Notes under the pieces: model-generated | What the model was told of the DNA's origin: nothing | The model's input: the letters and a program-made list of their open reading frames with translations, nothing else | Databases searched by the model: none | Translations under genes and position numbers: made by a program | In this document: piece by piece, positions 33,659 to 42,367 of the stretch | Numbering within the stretch: the first letter of the stretch is position 1 | How the letters are laid out: every line of letters starts with the position of its first letter | NCBI RefSeq assembly: GCF_023218175.1 | Contig: NZ_JALPTH010000020.1 | Coordinates: 1 to 64,000, forward strand | Direction: 5' to 3' | Length of the DNA: 64,000 bases | Origin: Streptomyces lichenis | GTDB lineage: Bacteria > Actinomycetota > Actinomycetes > Streptomycetales > Streptomycetaceae

Positions 33659-34885
33659 ATGAAGGCCGCAGCCGTCTGGGTTGCCACCAGGACCGTCCTG
33701 CTGCTGTGCGTCTTCGGGGTGCTGGTGCTGCCCGGGCCCGATGTCACCTCGGACGTCTCGGTGATCTACCAGGGGTGGTTCGAGGTGCTGCGCACCGGGA
33801 CGTACCCGCTGGACGACGTCACCTGGCAGTACCCGCCGGCCGCCGCGCTGCCGATCCTGGCCCCGGGCGCGCTGCCGTTCCTCTCCTATCCGCACGCCTT
33901 CTTCCTGCTCTGCCTGGTGTGCGACGCGGCCGTCTTCGGACTGCTGCTGTACGCGGGGCGGCGGCCCGGGAAGAGCCCGGCGGGCGCCTGGGTGTGGGTG
34001 GCCGGCGTGCCGCTGCTGGGGCCGACGGTGTACGCCCGCTACGACCTGATGGTCACCGCCGTCGCGGTGGCGGCCCTGCTGGCCGGCATCCGGCGCCCGG
34101 CCCTGCTGGGGGCACTGGCCGGGTTCGGGGCGCTGCTCAAGGTGTGGCCGGCGCTGCTGCTGGCCGGCACCCGGCGCGGGCGGGAGACCCTGCGCTCCTG
34201 GGGCGCGGGCGCGCTGGCCGGGGCGCTGACCCTGCTGGCCTGTGCGGCGGCGATGCCCGGGGCGCTGGCCTTCCTCACCTTCCAGCGGGACCGGGGCACC
34301 GAGGTGGAGTCGCTGGGCTCGCTGGTCTTCCATGTGGCCCGCAACTTCGGCTGGGACGGGCAGGTGCTGCTCAACTACGGCTCGGTGGAGTTCCTGGGCC
34401 CGGGGGTGCCGGTCGTGTCCCGGGCCGCGCTGCTGCTGACGGCCGCGGTGTTCGGCTGGCTGGTGTGGTGGCGGCTGCGGGCCCGGGAGTTCGGCCCGAC
34501 CACGCTCGCCGACGCGGCCTTCGCGGCGGTGCTGCTGTTCACCGCGACCAGCCGGGTGATCAGCCCGCAGTACCTGGTGTGGCTGGTCGGGCTGGCCGCG
34601 GTCTGCCTGGTCTTCGAGGGCAGCCGGATGCGCCCGGCGGCCAGGATGGTGCTGGCCGCGACCTTCGTCACGGTGCTGGAGTTCCCCATCTGGTTCACCC
34701 ATGTCGTGCACAGCGACCTGTGGGGCATCGTGCTGCTGACGGTACGCAACGGGCTGCTGGTGGCGGCCTCGGTGAGCGCCTGCCGGGTGCTGTGGCGGCA
34801 GACCGTCACCGAGCCCGGGCTGCGGGAGGCCGCCGTGCTGCCCGCCCAGGCCGAGGGCACCGACCGGGAGCTCCAGAAGTCCTGA
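33659..34885 (+). CDS. GT87-family integral membrane glycosyltransferase
   Basis: A 408-residue protein with about nine to ten TM helices across its length. Near residue 57 is DDVTWQYPPAAALP, the tryptic (W/F)-x-Y-P-P type motif of GT87/PimE-like polyprenol-phosphomannose-dependent enzymes. Residues DLMVTA and ISPQYLVWL also match this class. It probably adds mannose on the outer face of the membrane using polyprenyl-phosphate mannose. The pairing with the PimB-like enzyme supports this but the exact product is unknown. Confidence 0.8.
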   Translation: MKAAAVWVATRTVLLLCVFGVLVLPGPDVTSDVSVIYQGWFEVLRTGTYPLDDVTWQYPPAAALPILAPGALPFLSYPHAFFLLCLVCDAAVFGLLLYAGRRPGKSPAGAWVWVAGVPLLGPTVYARYDLMVTAVAVAALLAGIRRPALLGALAGFGALLKVWPALLLAGTRRGRETLRSWGAGALAGALTLLACAAAMPGALAFLTFQRDRGTEVESLGSLVFHVARNFGWDGQVLLNYGSVEFLGPGVPVVSRAALLLTAAVFGWLVWWRLRAREFGPTTLADAAFAAVLLFTATSRVISPQYLVWLVGLAAVCLVFEGSRMRPAARMVLAATFVTVLEFPIWFTHVVHSDLWGIVLLTVRNGLLVAASVSACRVLWRQTVTEPGLREAAVLPAQAEGTDRELQKS

Positions 34886-34912
34886 GGCGCATCCCCGCCG
34901 CGCGATCATTTC

Positions 34913-34923
34913 TGATCATATGA
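34913..34923 (+). promoter_or_regulatory. Candidate operator motif TGATCATATGA
   Basis: The motif lies in the AT-rich promoter region of the secreted beta-helix gene. A variant TTGATATGA follows at 34932, and TGATCGGATGA (9 of 11 matches) precedes the downstream DeoR/LacI-type regulator at 36540-36550. A shared operator is possible but speculative. Confidence 0.3.
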
Positions 34924-34993
34924 GCGCACGTATTGATATGACCTCTGCGGCTCCCCTACCTTCGGGCCACCTTCCGCGAGAAAGGCCCACCGC

Positions 34994-36496
34994 ATGTCCT
35001 CTCGACCCCCCAGACGGCTGCCCGCCGCCTCCGGCGCCCTGGCCGCCGCCCTGACCCTGTCCACCCTGGCGCTGCTGCCCGCCCCCACCGCGGCCGCGGC
35101 CGCGGCCACCATCCACGTCGACTGCTCCCGCTCCACCGCCGGGGACGGCAGCCAGTCGGCCCCGTACCACAGCCTCGCCCAGGCGAGCGCGCGGACCTAC
35201 GGCCCCGGCGACACCCTGGCCTTCGCGGCCGGCACCACCTGTACCGGCACGCTGACGCCCCAGGGCAGCGGCACCGCGCAGGCGCCGATCCGGATCACCG
35301 CCTACGGCACCGGCGCCCGGCCCGTGCTCGACGGCAAGGGCGCACCGGACACCGTCAGGTTCACCAACCAGGACCACTGGTCCGTCAGCGGGCTGAAGCT
35401 CACCAACCCGGCCCCGTCCCTCGCCCGGCGCACCGGGCTGCGCGTCACGGTCACCGACGGCGCCGCCCACCGGGGCTTCGACATCGGCGACCTGGTGATC
35501 GACCGGGTCGCCGGTCAGACGAGCAAGAACAGCCCCACCACCGAGGACTACGTGCAGTCCGGCGCCCTGGTCACCGGGGCGAGCGGCGGCGCCTCCACCC
35601 TCAGCGACGTCCGCGTCCACGACACCACCGTCTCGAACTCCGGTGGCGGCGGCATCAAGGTGCGCACCGGCTCGATGGCGCACAAGGGCACCGGCGTGCT
35701 GGTGGAGCGCAACACCGTCAAGGACGTGGGCGGCGACGGGATCATCGTCAGCTACGCGGACACCCCGATGATCCAGGACAACACCGCCGCCGGGGTCGGC
35801 AACGGCGTCTACCCGTTCTCCGGCGGCAACTTCGCGGGCGTCTGGGTGCTGGGCGACCACAACCCGACCATCCAGCGCAACGCCGTGTACGGCATCACCA
35901 GGATGTCCGTGGCCGACAGCCAGGCGTTTGACTGCGACTGGGGCAACACCGGCACCTGCACCGTCCAGTACAACTTCAGCCGCGACAACATCGGCGGCTT
36001 CTTCCTGGACTGCGACGGCTGCGGCACCGTCGGCGGCGCCCGCCAGGTGGTGCGCTACAACATCTCGCAGAACGACTGCCGGATGAGCAGCGGCGGCAAC
36101 GGCCGGTCGGTGACGCACCTCTACAACAACGTCCTGTACTGCCCGGGCAGGAAGTTCGCCATCACCCTGGCCGACGGCAGCACGGCCGAGAACAACATCT
36201 GGGTGGGCACCGCCGACTCGCGGCTCCCGACCGCCGGGGTCAGCTGGCTGTGGAACGCCTTCCAGGGCGTCCCGCGCCCCACCGCCAACGGCATCACCGG
36301 GGACCCGGGGTTCACCGCGCCGGGCACCGGCGGCTCCACGCTCGCCTCGGCGACGGGCTACCGGCTGCGCTCCACCTCGCCGCTGCTCTCCAGCGGCTCG
36401 GTCATCACGGGCAACGGGGGCCGGGACTTCTTCGGCAACCCGGTGTCCGCCACCGCCAAGCCGCACCGGGGCGCCTTCAACGGCCCCGGGGTGTAG
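34994..36496 (+). CDS. Secreted right-handed beta-helix protein
   Basis: A 500-residue protein. It has a long, basic signal peptide (about 1-38, hydrophobic ALAAALTLSTLALLPAP, cleavage after an Ala run). The mature part is a pectate-lyase-like parallel beta-helix: repeated short turns such as VLVERNTVKDVGGDGIIVS and PTIQRNAVYGI, with several DN/N ladders. Cysteines in CDWGNTGTC and CDGCG probably form disulfides. It resembles uncharacterised polysaccharide lyases or hydrolases of plant-polymer-degrading Streptomyces; catalytic residues cannot be assigned. The regulator gene downstream on the same strand may control it. Confidence 0.83.
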   Translation: MSSRPPRRLPAASGALAAALTLSTLALLPAPTAAAAAATIHVDCSRSTAGDGSQSAPYHSLAQASARTYGPGDTLAFAAGTTCTGTLTPQGSGTAQAPIRITAYGTGARPVLDGKGAPDTVRFTNQDHWSVSGLKLTNPAPSLARRTGLRVTVTDGAAHRGFDIGDLVIDRVAGQTSKNSPTTEDYVQSGALVTGASGGASTLSDVRVHDTTVSNSGGGGIKVRTGSMAHKGTGVLVERNTVKDVGGDGIIVSYADTPMIQDNTAAGVGNGVYPFSGGNFAGVWVLGDHNPTIQRNAVYGITRMSVADSQAFDCDWGNTGTCTVQYNFSRDNIGGFFLDCDGCGTVGGARQVVRYNISQNDCRMSSGGNGRSVTHLYNNVLYCPGRKFAITLADGSTAENNIWVGTADSRLPTAGVSWLWNAFQGVPRPTANGITGDPGFTAPGTGGSTLASATGYRLRSTSPLLSSGSVITGNGGRDFFGNPVSATAKPHRGAFNGPGV

Positions 36497-36637
36497 CGGT
36501 CGTTCCCCGGTCGCGGGTGCCCGCCGTTGCCTACCATGGTGATCGGATGACCCGAGATGATCCGCCATCCCGGTGGTCGGTCCAGGCGCACGGCGTACGG
36601 CAGGCACCCGCCCCGGCGGGCACGGGAAAGGGGCCCG

Positions 36638-37711
36638 ATGACCATCTCCGCGCAGGACCGCCGCCGGCGGATCGTCGCCACGGTCCGGGAGACCGGGCCG
36701 ATCCGGGTGGTCCAGCTGGCCGAGCGGCTCGGCATGCCCGCGGTCACCGTGCGGCGGGACATCGCCGCGCTGGCCGCCGAGGGGGTGCTGGAACGCACCC
36801 ACGGGGCGGTCGCCCTGCCGGACCAGGGGCCTCCGGGCTCCGCGGTGAGCGCGGCGGGCCGGACCATCGGGGTGCTGGTGCCGGCGGCCGGCCAGTACTT
36901 CGGCGAGGTGGTGGCGGGCGTCCGGACGGTCGCCGAGACGGCCGGGGCCCGGCTGGTGCTGGGCATCGCCCCGTACGGTGCCGACAGCGGCCGGACGCAG
37001 GCGCGGCGGCTGGTGGAGTCCGGGGCGCACGGTCTGCTGCTCGTCCCCGACTGGTCGCCGGACAGCGGCCTCGCCGGGGAGGACTGGCTCGGCGAACTGC
37101 CGGTGCCCACCGTGCTGGTGGAGCGGCGCGGCGACCTGGGGAGCGCGGCCGCGGGGCTGGACTCGGTCTGCTCCGACCACCGCCACGGCGTCTACCTGGC
37201 GCTGCGCCGGCTGGCCGGGCTCGGCCATGGCGCGGTGCTGCTCGCGGCCCGCTCCGACACCCGTACCGCGTACGAGGTCCGGGCCGGGTACGCGGAGGCG
37301 GTGGGCCGACTCGGCCTCACCGCGCCGCCGGTGGTGGACGTCCCGAACGAGGACAACCCGGCGGCGGCCGGCGGCCCCGAGGCGGTGGCCGACGCCATCG
37401 CCCGGGCCGCCGCCTCCGGCGTACGCGCGGCCCTGGTGCACAACGACCGGGACGCCCTGGCGCTGCTGCCCCTGCTGCGCGACCGCGGCCTGACGGTGCC
37501 GGGCGATCTGGCGCTGATCGCCTACGACGACCTCTACGCCTCGCTCGCCGACCCGCCGCTGACCGCGGTGGCGCCGCCCAAGCAGGCCGTGGGGGCGGAG
37601 GCGCTGCGGCTGCTGCTGCGGCGGTTCGAGGCCGGCGACGCGCTGCCCGTGCACCGCCTGGACCTGCTGCCCGCGCTGATCGTCCGGCGGTCCTGCGGCG
37701 AGGGAGCCTGA
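36638..37711 (+). CDS. DeoR-HTH/LacI-sensor hybrid transcriptional regulator
   Basis: A 357-residue regulator. Residues 1-60 are a DeoR-type winged helix (RRRIVATVRETGPIRVVQLA, then MPAVTVRRDIAALAAEGVLER and THGAVALP). Residues about 75-357 are a LacI/ribose-binding-protein sensor (GRTIGVLVPAAGQYFGEVVAG; LALIAYDDLYASLADPPLTAV; a QAVGAEALRLLLRR end). The HTH normally pairs with a sugar-phosphate isomerase-like domain; this combination is a known but less common arrangement. The ATG at 36638 is used with GAAAGGGG upstream; a longer frame begins at 36557. It probably controls sugar uptake or the beta-helix gene. Confidence 0.85.
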   Translation: MTISAQDRRRRIVATVRETGPIRVVQLAERLGMPAVTVRRDIAALAAEGVLERTHGAVALPDQGPPGSAVSAAGRTIGVLVPAAGQYFGEVVAGVRTVAETAGARLVLGIAPYGADSGRTQARRLVESGAHGLLLVPDWSPDSGLAGEDWLGELPVPTVLVERRGDLGSAAAGLDSVCSDHRHGVYLALRRLAGLGHGAVLLAARSDTRTAYEVRAGYAEAVGRLGLTAPPVVDVPNEDNPAAAGGPEAVADAIARAAASGVRAALVHNDRDALALLPLLRDRGLTVPGDLALIAYDDLYASLADPPLTAVAPPKQAVGAEALRLLLRRFEAGDALPVHRLDLLPALIVRRSCGEGA

Positions 37712-37891
37712 CCCACGGCCGTACGGCGGCGAAGGGGCCTGGCCCTCCGACGGCCCTGCGGCGGAGCCGCCTGATCCTCCGGCGGCCGTGCGCCCGGGCC
37801 GCCCGGCCGGACCCACCGGGTGCGTCCTCCCCAGCGGCGGCGCCACCGGGTGGTGGTCGGCCTCGGCTGACCGGGGCCGCCCCCACCGGCC

Positions 37892-39466
37892 TCACTGCGG
37901 AGTGGCCAGCACCTGGGTCCAGTAGGGGCCGCTCGGTGAGTCGGCGACGCCCACCCCGACATGGACGAAGCCGCACTCCTGGATGGCGCTGCCGCCCTGG
38001 GCGCTGTTCCGCCAGGCCTGGGCGACCTCCGCCGGGTCGTCCTGGCCATGGGCGAGGGTCTCGCCGACGGCGGACCAGAGGTAGCCGGCGGCGCGTACCC
38101 GCTCCCCGGTGTCCCGGCCGGCCGCGTCGGTGTTGGTGACATGGCCGCGGGCCGCCATCTCCTCGGCCTGCCGCTGGGCGATCTCGGTCAGCCGGGGGTC
38201 GGTGCGCAGCCCGGGGCAGCCGCACTCGGCGCGCAGGGTGTTGACCTCGTCGACGAGCAGCGGCGCGGGCGCGGGCCCGGTCAGGGTGCGCGGTGGGGCC
38301 GGGGTGGTGGTGGCGGGGCTCGGGGAGGGCGCCGGTGCGGTGGTGGCGGGCGGGGCGGCGACGGTACGGGGCCGGCTCCGCGCGGTGGGCGGGGCGGACG
38401 GGGCCGGGGTGGACGCGAGCGGGGCGGTCGGCTCCGGGGCGGGCGGGGTCGCGGGGGCCGGGGGCGCGTCGGCGCCGTGGGTGGGCGGGGGCGCCGGGAG
38501 GGCGGAGGCGGGCGGGGTGCGGGCCTCGGGCGGGGCGGGCGGGGCGGTGGGCCAGAGGAAGACGGCCAGGGCGGCGGTGGCGGCGGCGCCCGCGGTTATC
38601 AGCCCGCCCGCCTTGGCGGCGGAGAGGGCGGCGGGCGCGGAGGCGGCGGACGTGCTGGTGGTGTGGGCCGCGGCCTGGGCCAGCGCCTCGGCGGCGCGCT
38701 GCCCGCCGTCGTACCAGGGCGCCACCAGGGCGAGACCGGAGAGCAGGCCCTCGGCCGGGAGCAGGCCCGCGCTCCCGGCGGAGCAGCCGGCGCAGCCGCT
38801 CAGATGGCGGGCGACCCGCTTGCGCCACAGCGGGGTGGGGGTGCCGTCCCAGTCCGCCAGCAGCGCGTCCAGCTCGGGGCAGCGGGGTTCGGCGGCCAGG
38901 GCGCGGACCACGGCCCGGGCGATGTCGAGCTGGTTCTTGACCCGCTGGACGCGTACGGCGGCGTGCTGCGGGGACAGGCCGAGGGCGTCGGCCAGTTCGG
39001 CACGGGTGAGCCGGCCGGCCGCCTCCAGCCACCACACGGCCAGTACGTCCCGCTGGGAGTCGTCCAGCCAGCGGGTCGCCTCGGCGGTCTCGCGACGCTG
39101 GCCGGACAGCTCCAGGCGCAGGATGGTGAGGTCGACGAAGTCGGCGGCCCGGTCGGCGGGTTCGTCGGTGTCGGCCAGCGGGGCGGGGCGGTGGCCGAGG
39201 GCGGCCCAGCGGGAGCGGACCTGGTTCATGGCGATGGCGAGGAGCCAGGAGCGGAAGCGGGCCGGGTCGCGCAGCGCGCGCAGCCCGGACAGCGCCCGGA
39301 GCATGGTCTCCTGCACCACGTCGTCCACGTCCGGGTGGCCGTTCAGCGCCCGCCCGACCACGTCGTAGACGAGCGGCAGGTACCGCGCGACCAGCTTCTC
39401 CCGGGCCAGGCGGTCGCCGCCCCTGGCCTCCACCACCACTGCTTCGGTGCCGTCCACGCCGCCCAC
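37892..39466 (-). CDS. ECF-type sigma factor fused to zinc-finger, TM and CAP domain
   Basis: A 524-residue mosaic. Region sigma2 is at about 18-90 (PDVDDVVQETMLRALSGL, then RFRSWLLAIAMNQVRSRW). Region sigma4 is at about 125-190 (LDDSQRDVLAVWWLEAAGRL, then ELADALGLSPQHAAVRVQRV). An anti-sigma-like zinc motif, RHLSGCAGC (H-x3-C-x2-C), lies near residue 225. One TM helix is at about 286-305, a Pro/Ala/Thr-rich linker at 306-402, and a CAP/SCP domain at 403-524 (VDEVNTLRAECGCPGL, then GHVTNTDAAG, then GETLAHGQ). The CAP part should lie outside the cell, the sigma part inside. The GTG start at 39466 lacks a clear ribosome site, so the true start may be slightly downstream (GTG at 39457). Confidence 0.88.
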   Translation of the reverse strand: MGGVDGTEAVVVEARGGDRLAREKLVARYLPLVYDVVGRALNGHPDVDDVVQETMLRALSGLRALRDPARFRSWLLAIAMNQVRSRWAALGHRPAPLADTDEPADRAADFVDLTILRLELSGQRRETAEATRWLDDSQRDVLAVWWLEAAGRLTRAELADALGLSPQHAAVRVQRVKNQLDIARAVVRALAAEPRCPELDALLADWDGTPTPLWRKRVARHLSGCAGCSAGSAGLLPAEGLLSGLALVAPWYDGGQRAAEALAQAAAHTTSTSAASAPAALSAAKAGGLITAGAAATAALAVFLWPTAPPAPPEARTPPASALPAPPPTHGADAPPAPATPPAPEPTAPLASTPAPSAPPTARSRPRTVAAPPATTAPAPSPSPATTTPAPPRTLTGPAPAPLLVDEVNTLRAECGCPGLRTDPRLTEIAQRQAEEMAARGHVTNTDAAGRDTGERVRAAGYLWSAVGETLAHGQDDPAEVAQAWRNSAQGGSAIQECGFVHVGVGVADSPSGPYWTQVLATPQ

Positions 39467-39587
39467 GTCACACGCTCACATCGCTCGGATCAGTCCGGGA
39501 AGTGTTATCCGCGCCCGGTCCGATGGTCAACCAGTAGGCGGGGCCCACCGGGTATCCGCCGGGACAGTGCTGGGATCGGGAGGGGTC

Positions 39588-40610
39588 ATGCCGAACAGGA
39601 CCGAGGACGCCGTCGGCTCGCCGGGCGCCGGCGGCGGACCGTGTACGGGCACCGGGGCCGGAGCCGGGACCGCGGCCAGGGCCGGGGCCGGGCGGACGGA
39701 GCGGGTGCCGGGACCGCCGGCCGCGGATGAGTTCCCGGCGGCGCTGCGGGCGGCGCTGAGCCGGCGCGGGCTGTCGCTGGAGCGGGTGAGCGAGCGGCTG
39801 AGGGCCCGCGGGATCACCATCAGCCAGGCCACCCTGAGCCACTGGCAGCGCGGTCGCAGCCAGCCCGAGCGGGCGCGGTCGCTGCACGCGGTGGACGCCC
39901 TGGAGGAGATCCTCGAACTGCCGGGCGGGGCGCTGCGCTCCCTGCTGGGTCCGCGGCGGCCGCGCGGCCGGATCACCCCGGTGCGCTGCGAGGACGCCGC
40001 ACTGCGGTTCTTCGGTGAGGGCTCGGTGGCCGAGCAGCTCATCGGGGAGGGTTTCCGGGACTTCAACCGGGGCCTCAGCCAGCTCGTCATCCACGACACC
40101 GTGGCGGTGGGCGAGAGCGGGCGGACGGAGTCGATGGCCGCCACCGTGGTGCTGCGGGCCAACAGCCCCGGCGTGGACCGGGTCCGGTTCGTCCTCGGCT
40201 TCGACGACGAGGAGGCGGAGCCGGTGGACGTCCGGGTCACCAGCGGCCGGCTGCACGAGGCCACCCATGTGCGGGAGCTGAAGTCGATGGCGCTGGACAT
40301 CCGCTTCGGCCGGGAGCTGGCCAAACTGGAGACGGCGGTGGTGAGTTACGCGGTGGAGGTGAGCCCTTCACGGAAACCGGCCGCCCACTACGAGCGCCGG
40401 TCGTCGAGCGGTCTGCACGAATACCTCCAGCAGGTCTTCTTCCACCCGGGGGCGCTGCCCTCGCACTGCCGGCGCTATTTCCGCGAGCAGATCGACTCCC
40501 CGCCCCGCGATCAGCAGCGGGTGGTCCTGGACCCGTCGCACAGCGCCCATGTGTTCGCCTCCCGGTGCGGCCCGGGGGTCTACGGAATGGCGTGGGAGCC
40601 CGGCGTGTGA
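39588..40610 (+). CDS. Helix-turn-helix (XRE-like) regulatory protein
   Basis: A 340-residue protein. A Gly/Ala-rich N-terminal 45 residues precede an XRE-type HTH at about 50-95 (FPAALRAALSRRGLSLERVS, then GITISQATLSHWQRGRSQPE). The large C-terminal part has no domain I recognise but is well structured (VDRVRFVLGFDDEEAEPVDV; EYLQQVFFHPGALPSHCRRY). Such HTH proteins are widespread in Streptomyces and poorly studied. GGAGGGG 5 nt before the ATG fixes the start. It is divergent from the sigma-CAP fusion gene, with 121 bp between. Confidence 0.78.
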   Translation: MPNRTEDAVGSPGAGGGPCTGTGAGAGTAARAGAGRTERVPGPPAADEFPAALRAALSRRGLSLERVSERLRARGITISQATLSHWQRGRSQPERARSLHAVDALEEILELPGGALRSLLGPRRPRGRITPVRCEDAALRFFGEGSVAEQLIGEGFRDFNRGLSQLVIHDTVAVGESGRTESMAATVVLRANSPGVDRVRFVLGFDDEEAEPVDVRVTSGRLHEATHVRELKSMALDIRFGRELAKLETAVVSYAVEVSPSRKPAAHYERRSSSGLHEYLQQVFFHPGALPSHCRRYFREQIDSPPRDQQRVVLDPSHSAHVFASRCGPGVYGMAWEPGV

Positions 40611-41066
40611 GCACACGGCCGGGCCCCTCCGCCGACGCGGGCGGACGGTCCACGGAGTGGGAGGTGGGGGGTCGCGCCACGCACCCGGCGGGGTGTACGG
40701 CGCGCTCGGTGGAGACCGCTCCGCGGCGGACGCGGGCGTGAGCCCGCCGCCGCACCTCCCATCCTGCTCGGCCGCATTCCCCCTGACAAGGATTCAGGGA
40801 GCCGGCTTCTATACAGAAGTCACCGACAACTGTCATCACGACCGCCTCCGATCACCGCCTCAACAGTTCTCGCGAATTCTGTGAAAAACGTTCGCGGCTG
40901 ATCCTCTTGTTCCTCCGTCAGCTCCGGGTCAGAGTCATGGCGCGTCGAATCCCCCACTCTCGACGCCAGGCACAAGCCGTCGCACCGGAAACCGGAGCGC
41001 TTAATCAGCGCTCCTTTCTTCCGATATCCCCGCACGGCCGCATGCCTGATACCGGAAGGAATGTCC
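40611..41066. other. Long 5' region of the secreted protease
   Basis: 456 bp with no credible gene. The left 150 bp is GC-rich. The right 250 bp is AT-richer than the rest of the window, as expected for a regulated promoter of a secreted enzyme, with TTCTATACAGAAGTCACC near 40807 and a hairpin at 40994-41014. Confidence 0.5.
40994..41020 (+). terminator. Terminator-like hairpin in the protease leader
   Basis: GGAGCGCT (40994-41001) pairs with AGCGCTCC (41007-41014) around TAATC and is followed by TTTCTT. It stands 46 bp before the protease start. It could end the upstream HTH transcript or act as an attenuator or mRNA-stability hairpin of the protease transcript. Confidence 0.55.
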
Positions 41067-42260
41067 GTGCGCATTTCGCGTAAATACGCCCTCGCCGTCT
41101 CCGCCGCCGCGCTGCTCTCGGTGACCGCCGTCACCGGCGCCTCGTCGGCCGCCGCGGGCGAGTCCGCCCCGCGCTACCAGCCGGAGATGGTGAAGGCGCT
41201 CGCCGCCTCGCTCGGGGTCAGCGAGCAGGCCGCCGTCGAGCGGCTGGACCAGCAGGACGCGCAGCAGCGGCGACTGGCGGGCCTGGCCGGGAAGGGCATA
41301 GCCGCCGACGGCGCCTTCTTCTCCTCCGCCGGCAAGCTGACCGTCAACGCCGAGGACGCGGCCGGTGCCGCGCGGATCGAGCGGGCCGGTCTGGACGCCC
41401 GGGTGCCCGCCCGCGGTGAGGAGGAGCTGGAGCGGGTCAAGGCCAAGCTGGACGCGGTGGCCGCCAAGCGCGTCCCGTCCGGCATCGCCTCCTGGGGCGT
41501 GGACCTCGCCTCGGACACCGTCACCGTCGAGGTGAGCAGCGACAAGGGCGCCGCCGCCAAGGCGTTCCTGGCCGAGGCCGCCAAGCACGGCTCCGCGGTG
41601 AAGGTGGTCCGCGGCCAGGAGGAGCTGTCCCCGCAGGCCGTGATCTACCCGGGCAGCCAGATGACCTTCAACGGCTACCTCTGCTCCGTGGGCTACGGGG
41701 CGAAGGACCGCAACGGCAAGCAGTACCTGGTCACCGCCGGGCACTGCATCGAGGACCTGCCGGTGCTGAGCTACAACGGCACCCGCTTCGCCAAGGGCAC
41801 CCACAGCCGCTTCGCGCTCGGCACCCGCAGCGTGGACATGGGCATCGCCGCCATCGACTCCGGCAACTCCATCGCCACCAGCGTCGGCACCTGGGGCAAC
41901 GGCAGCAGCGTCGCGGTCAAGGGCAGCAGCCGGGCCGCCTCGGGCGCGGCGCTGTGCAAGTCGGGCCAGACCACCAAGTGGACCTGCGGCAAGGTGAGCT
42001 CGTACAACGTCTCGGTCACCTACACCGACCAGAACGGCGGCCCGGACACCGTGGTGAGCGGGCTGGCCAGCTCCAGCGTCTGCACCCAGGGCGGGGACAG
42101 CGGCGGCGCCTACATCTCCGGCAACCAGGCGCAGGGCATGACCTCCGGCGGGCCCACCGGCCAGAAGTGCACCGGTGGCGTCAACTCCCGCGGCTCCTCG
42201 TACTTCCAGCCGCTGGACGACGCCCTCAGCTACTACGGGCTGACCCTCAACACCAACTGA
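41067..42260 (+). CDS. Secreted S1 family serine protease (streptogrisin type)
   Basis: A 397-residue pre-pro-enzyme. A signal peptide spans about 1-30 (ALAVSAAALLSVTAVTG), followed by an alpha-lytic-type pro-domain to about residue 190 (PEMVKALAASLGVSEQAAVE; DLASDTVTVEV). The mature chymotrypsin-fold protease has the triad in VTAGHCIE (His), SVDMGIAAI (Asp) and TQGGDSGGAYI (Ser). Paired Cys are present (LCSVG/GHC; CGKV; CTQGG). The GTG at 41067 is preferred over the ATG at 41061 because GGAAGGA ends only at 41060, giving a 6-nt spacing to the GTG. It is extracellular and probably nutritional. Confidence 0.92.
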   Translation: MRISRKYALAVSAAALLSVTAVTGASSAAAGESAPRYQPEMVKALAASLGVSEQAAVERLDQQDAQQRRLAGLAGKGIAADGAFFSSAGKLTVNAEDAAGAARIERAGLDARVPARGEEELERVKAKLDAVAAKRVPSGIASWGVDLASDTVTVEVSSDKGAAAKAFLAEAAKHGSAVKVVRGQEELSPQAVIYPGSQMTFNGYLCSVGYGAKDRNGKQYLVTAGHCIEDLPVLSYNGTRFAKGTHSRFALGTRSVDMGIAAIDSGNSIATSVGTWGNGSSVAVKGSSRAASGAALCKSGQTTKWTCGKVSSYNVSVTYTDQNGGPDTVVSGLASSSVCTQGGDSGGAYISGNQAQGMTSGGPTGQKCTGGVNSRGSSYFQPLDDALSYYGLTLNTN

Positions 42261-42282
42261 AGCCCGCGCCCGTAGCGCCCCT

Positions 42283-42314
42283 GGGGCCGCCCGCCACACC
42301 CGGCGGGCGGCCCC
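42283..42314 (+). terminator. Protease terminator
   Basis: GGGGCCGCCCGCC pairs with GGCGGGCGGCCCC (13 bp, perfect) around ACACCC, 22 bp after the protease stop. Confidence 0.9.
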
Positions 42315-42367
42315 GCGCTCGTGACACGCCCCCTCCCCCTCCCCCCACCCACCAAGGACTGAGGTCA

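Noticed and set aside
40820..41134. 104-codon minus-strand frame upstream of the protease
   Set aside because: It overlaps the protease start and promoter region, lacks a ribosome site and resembles nothing.
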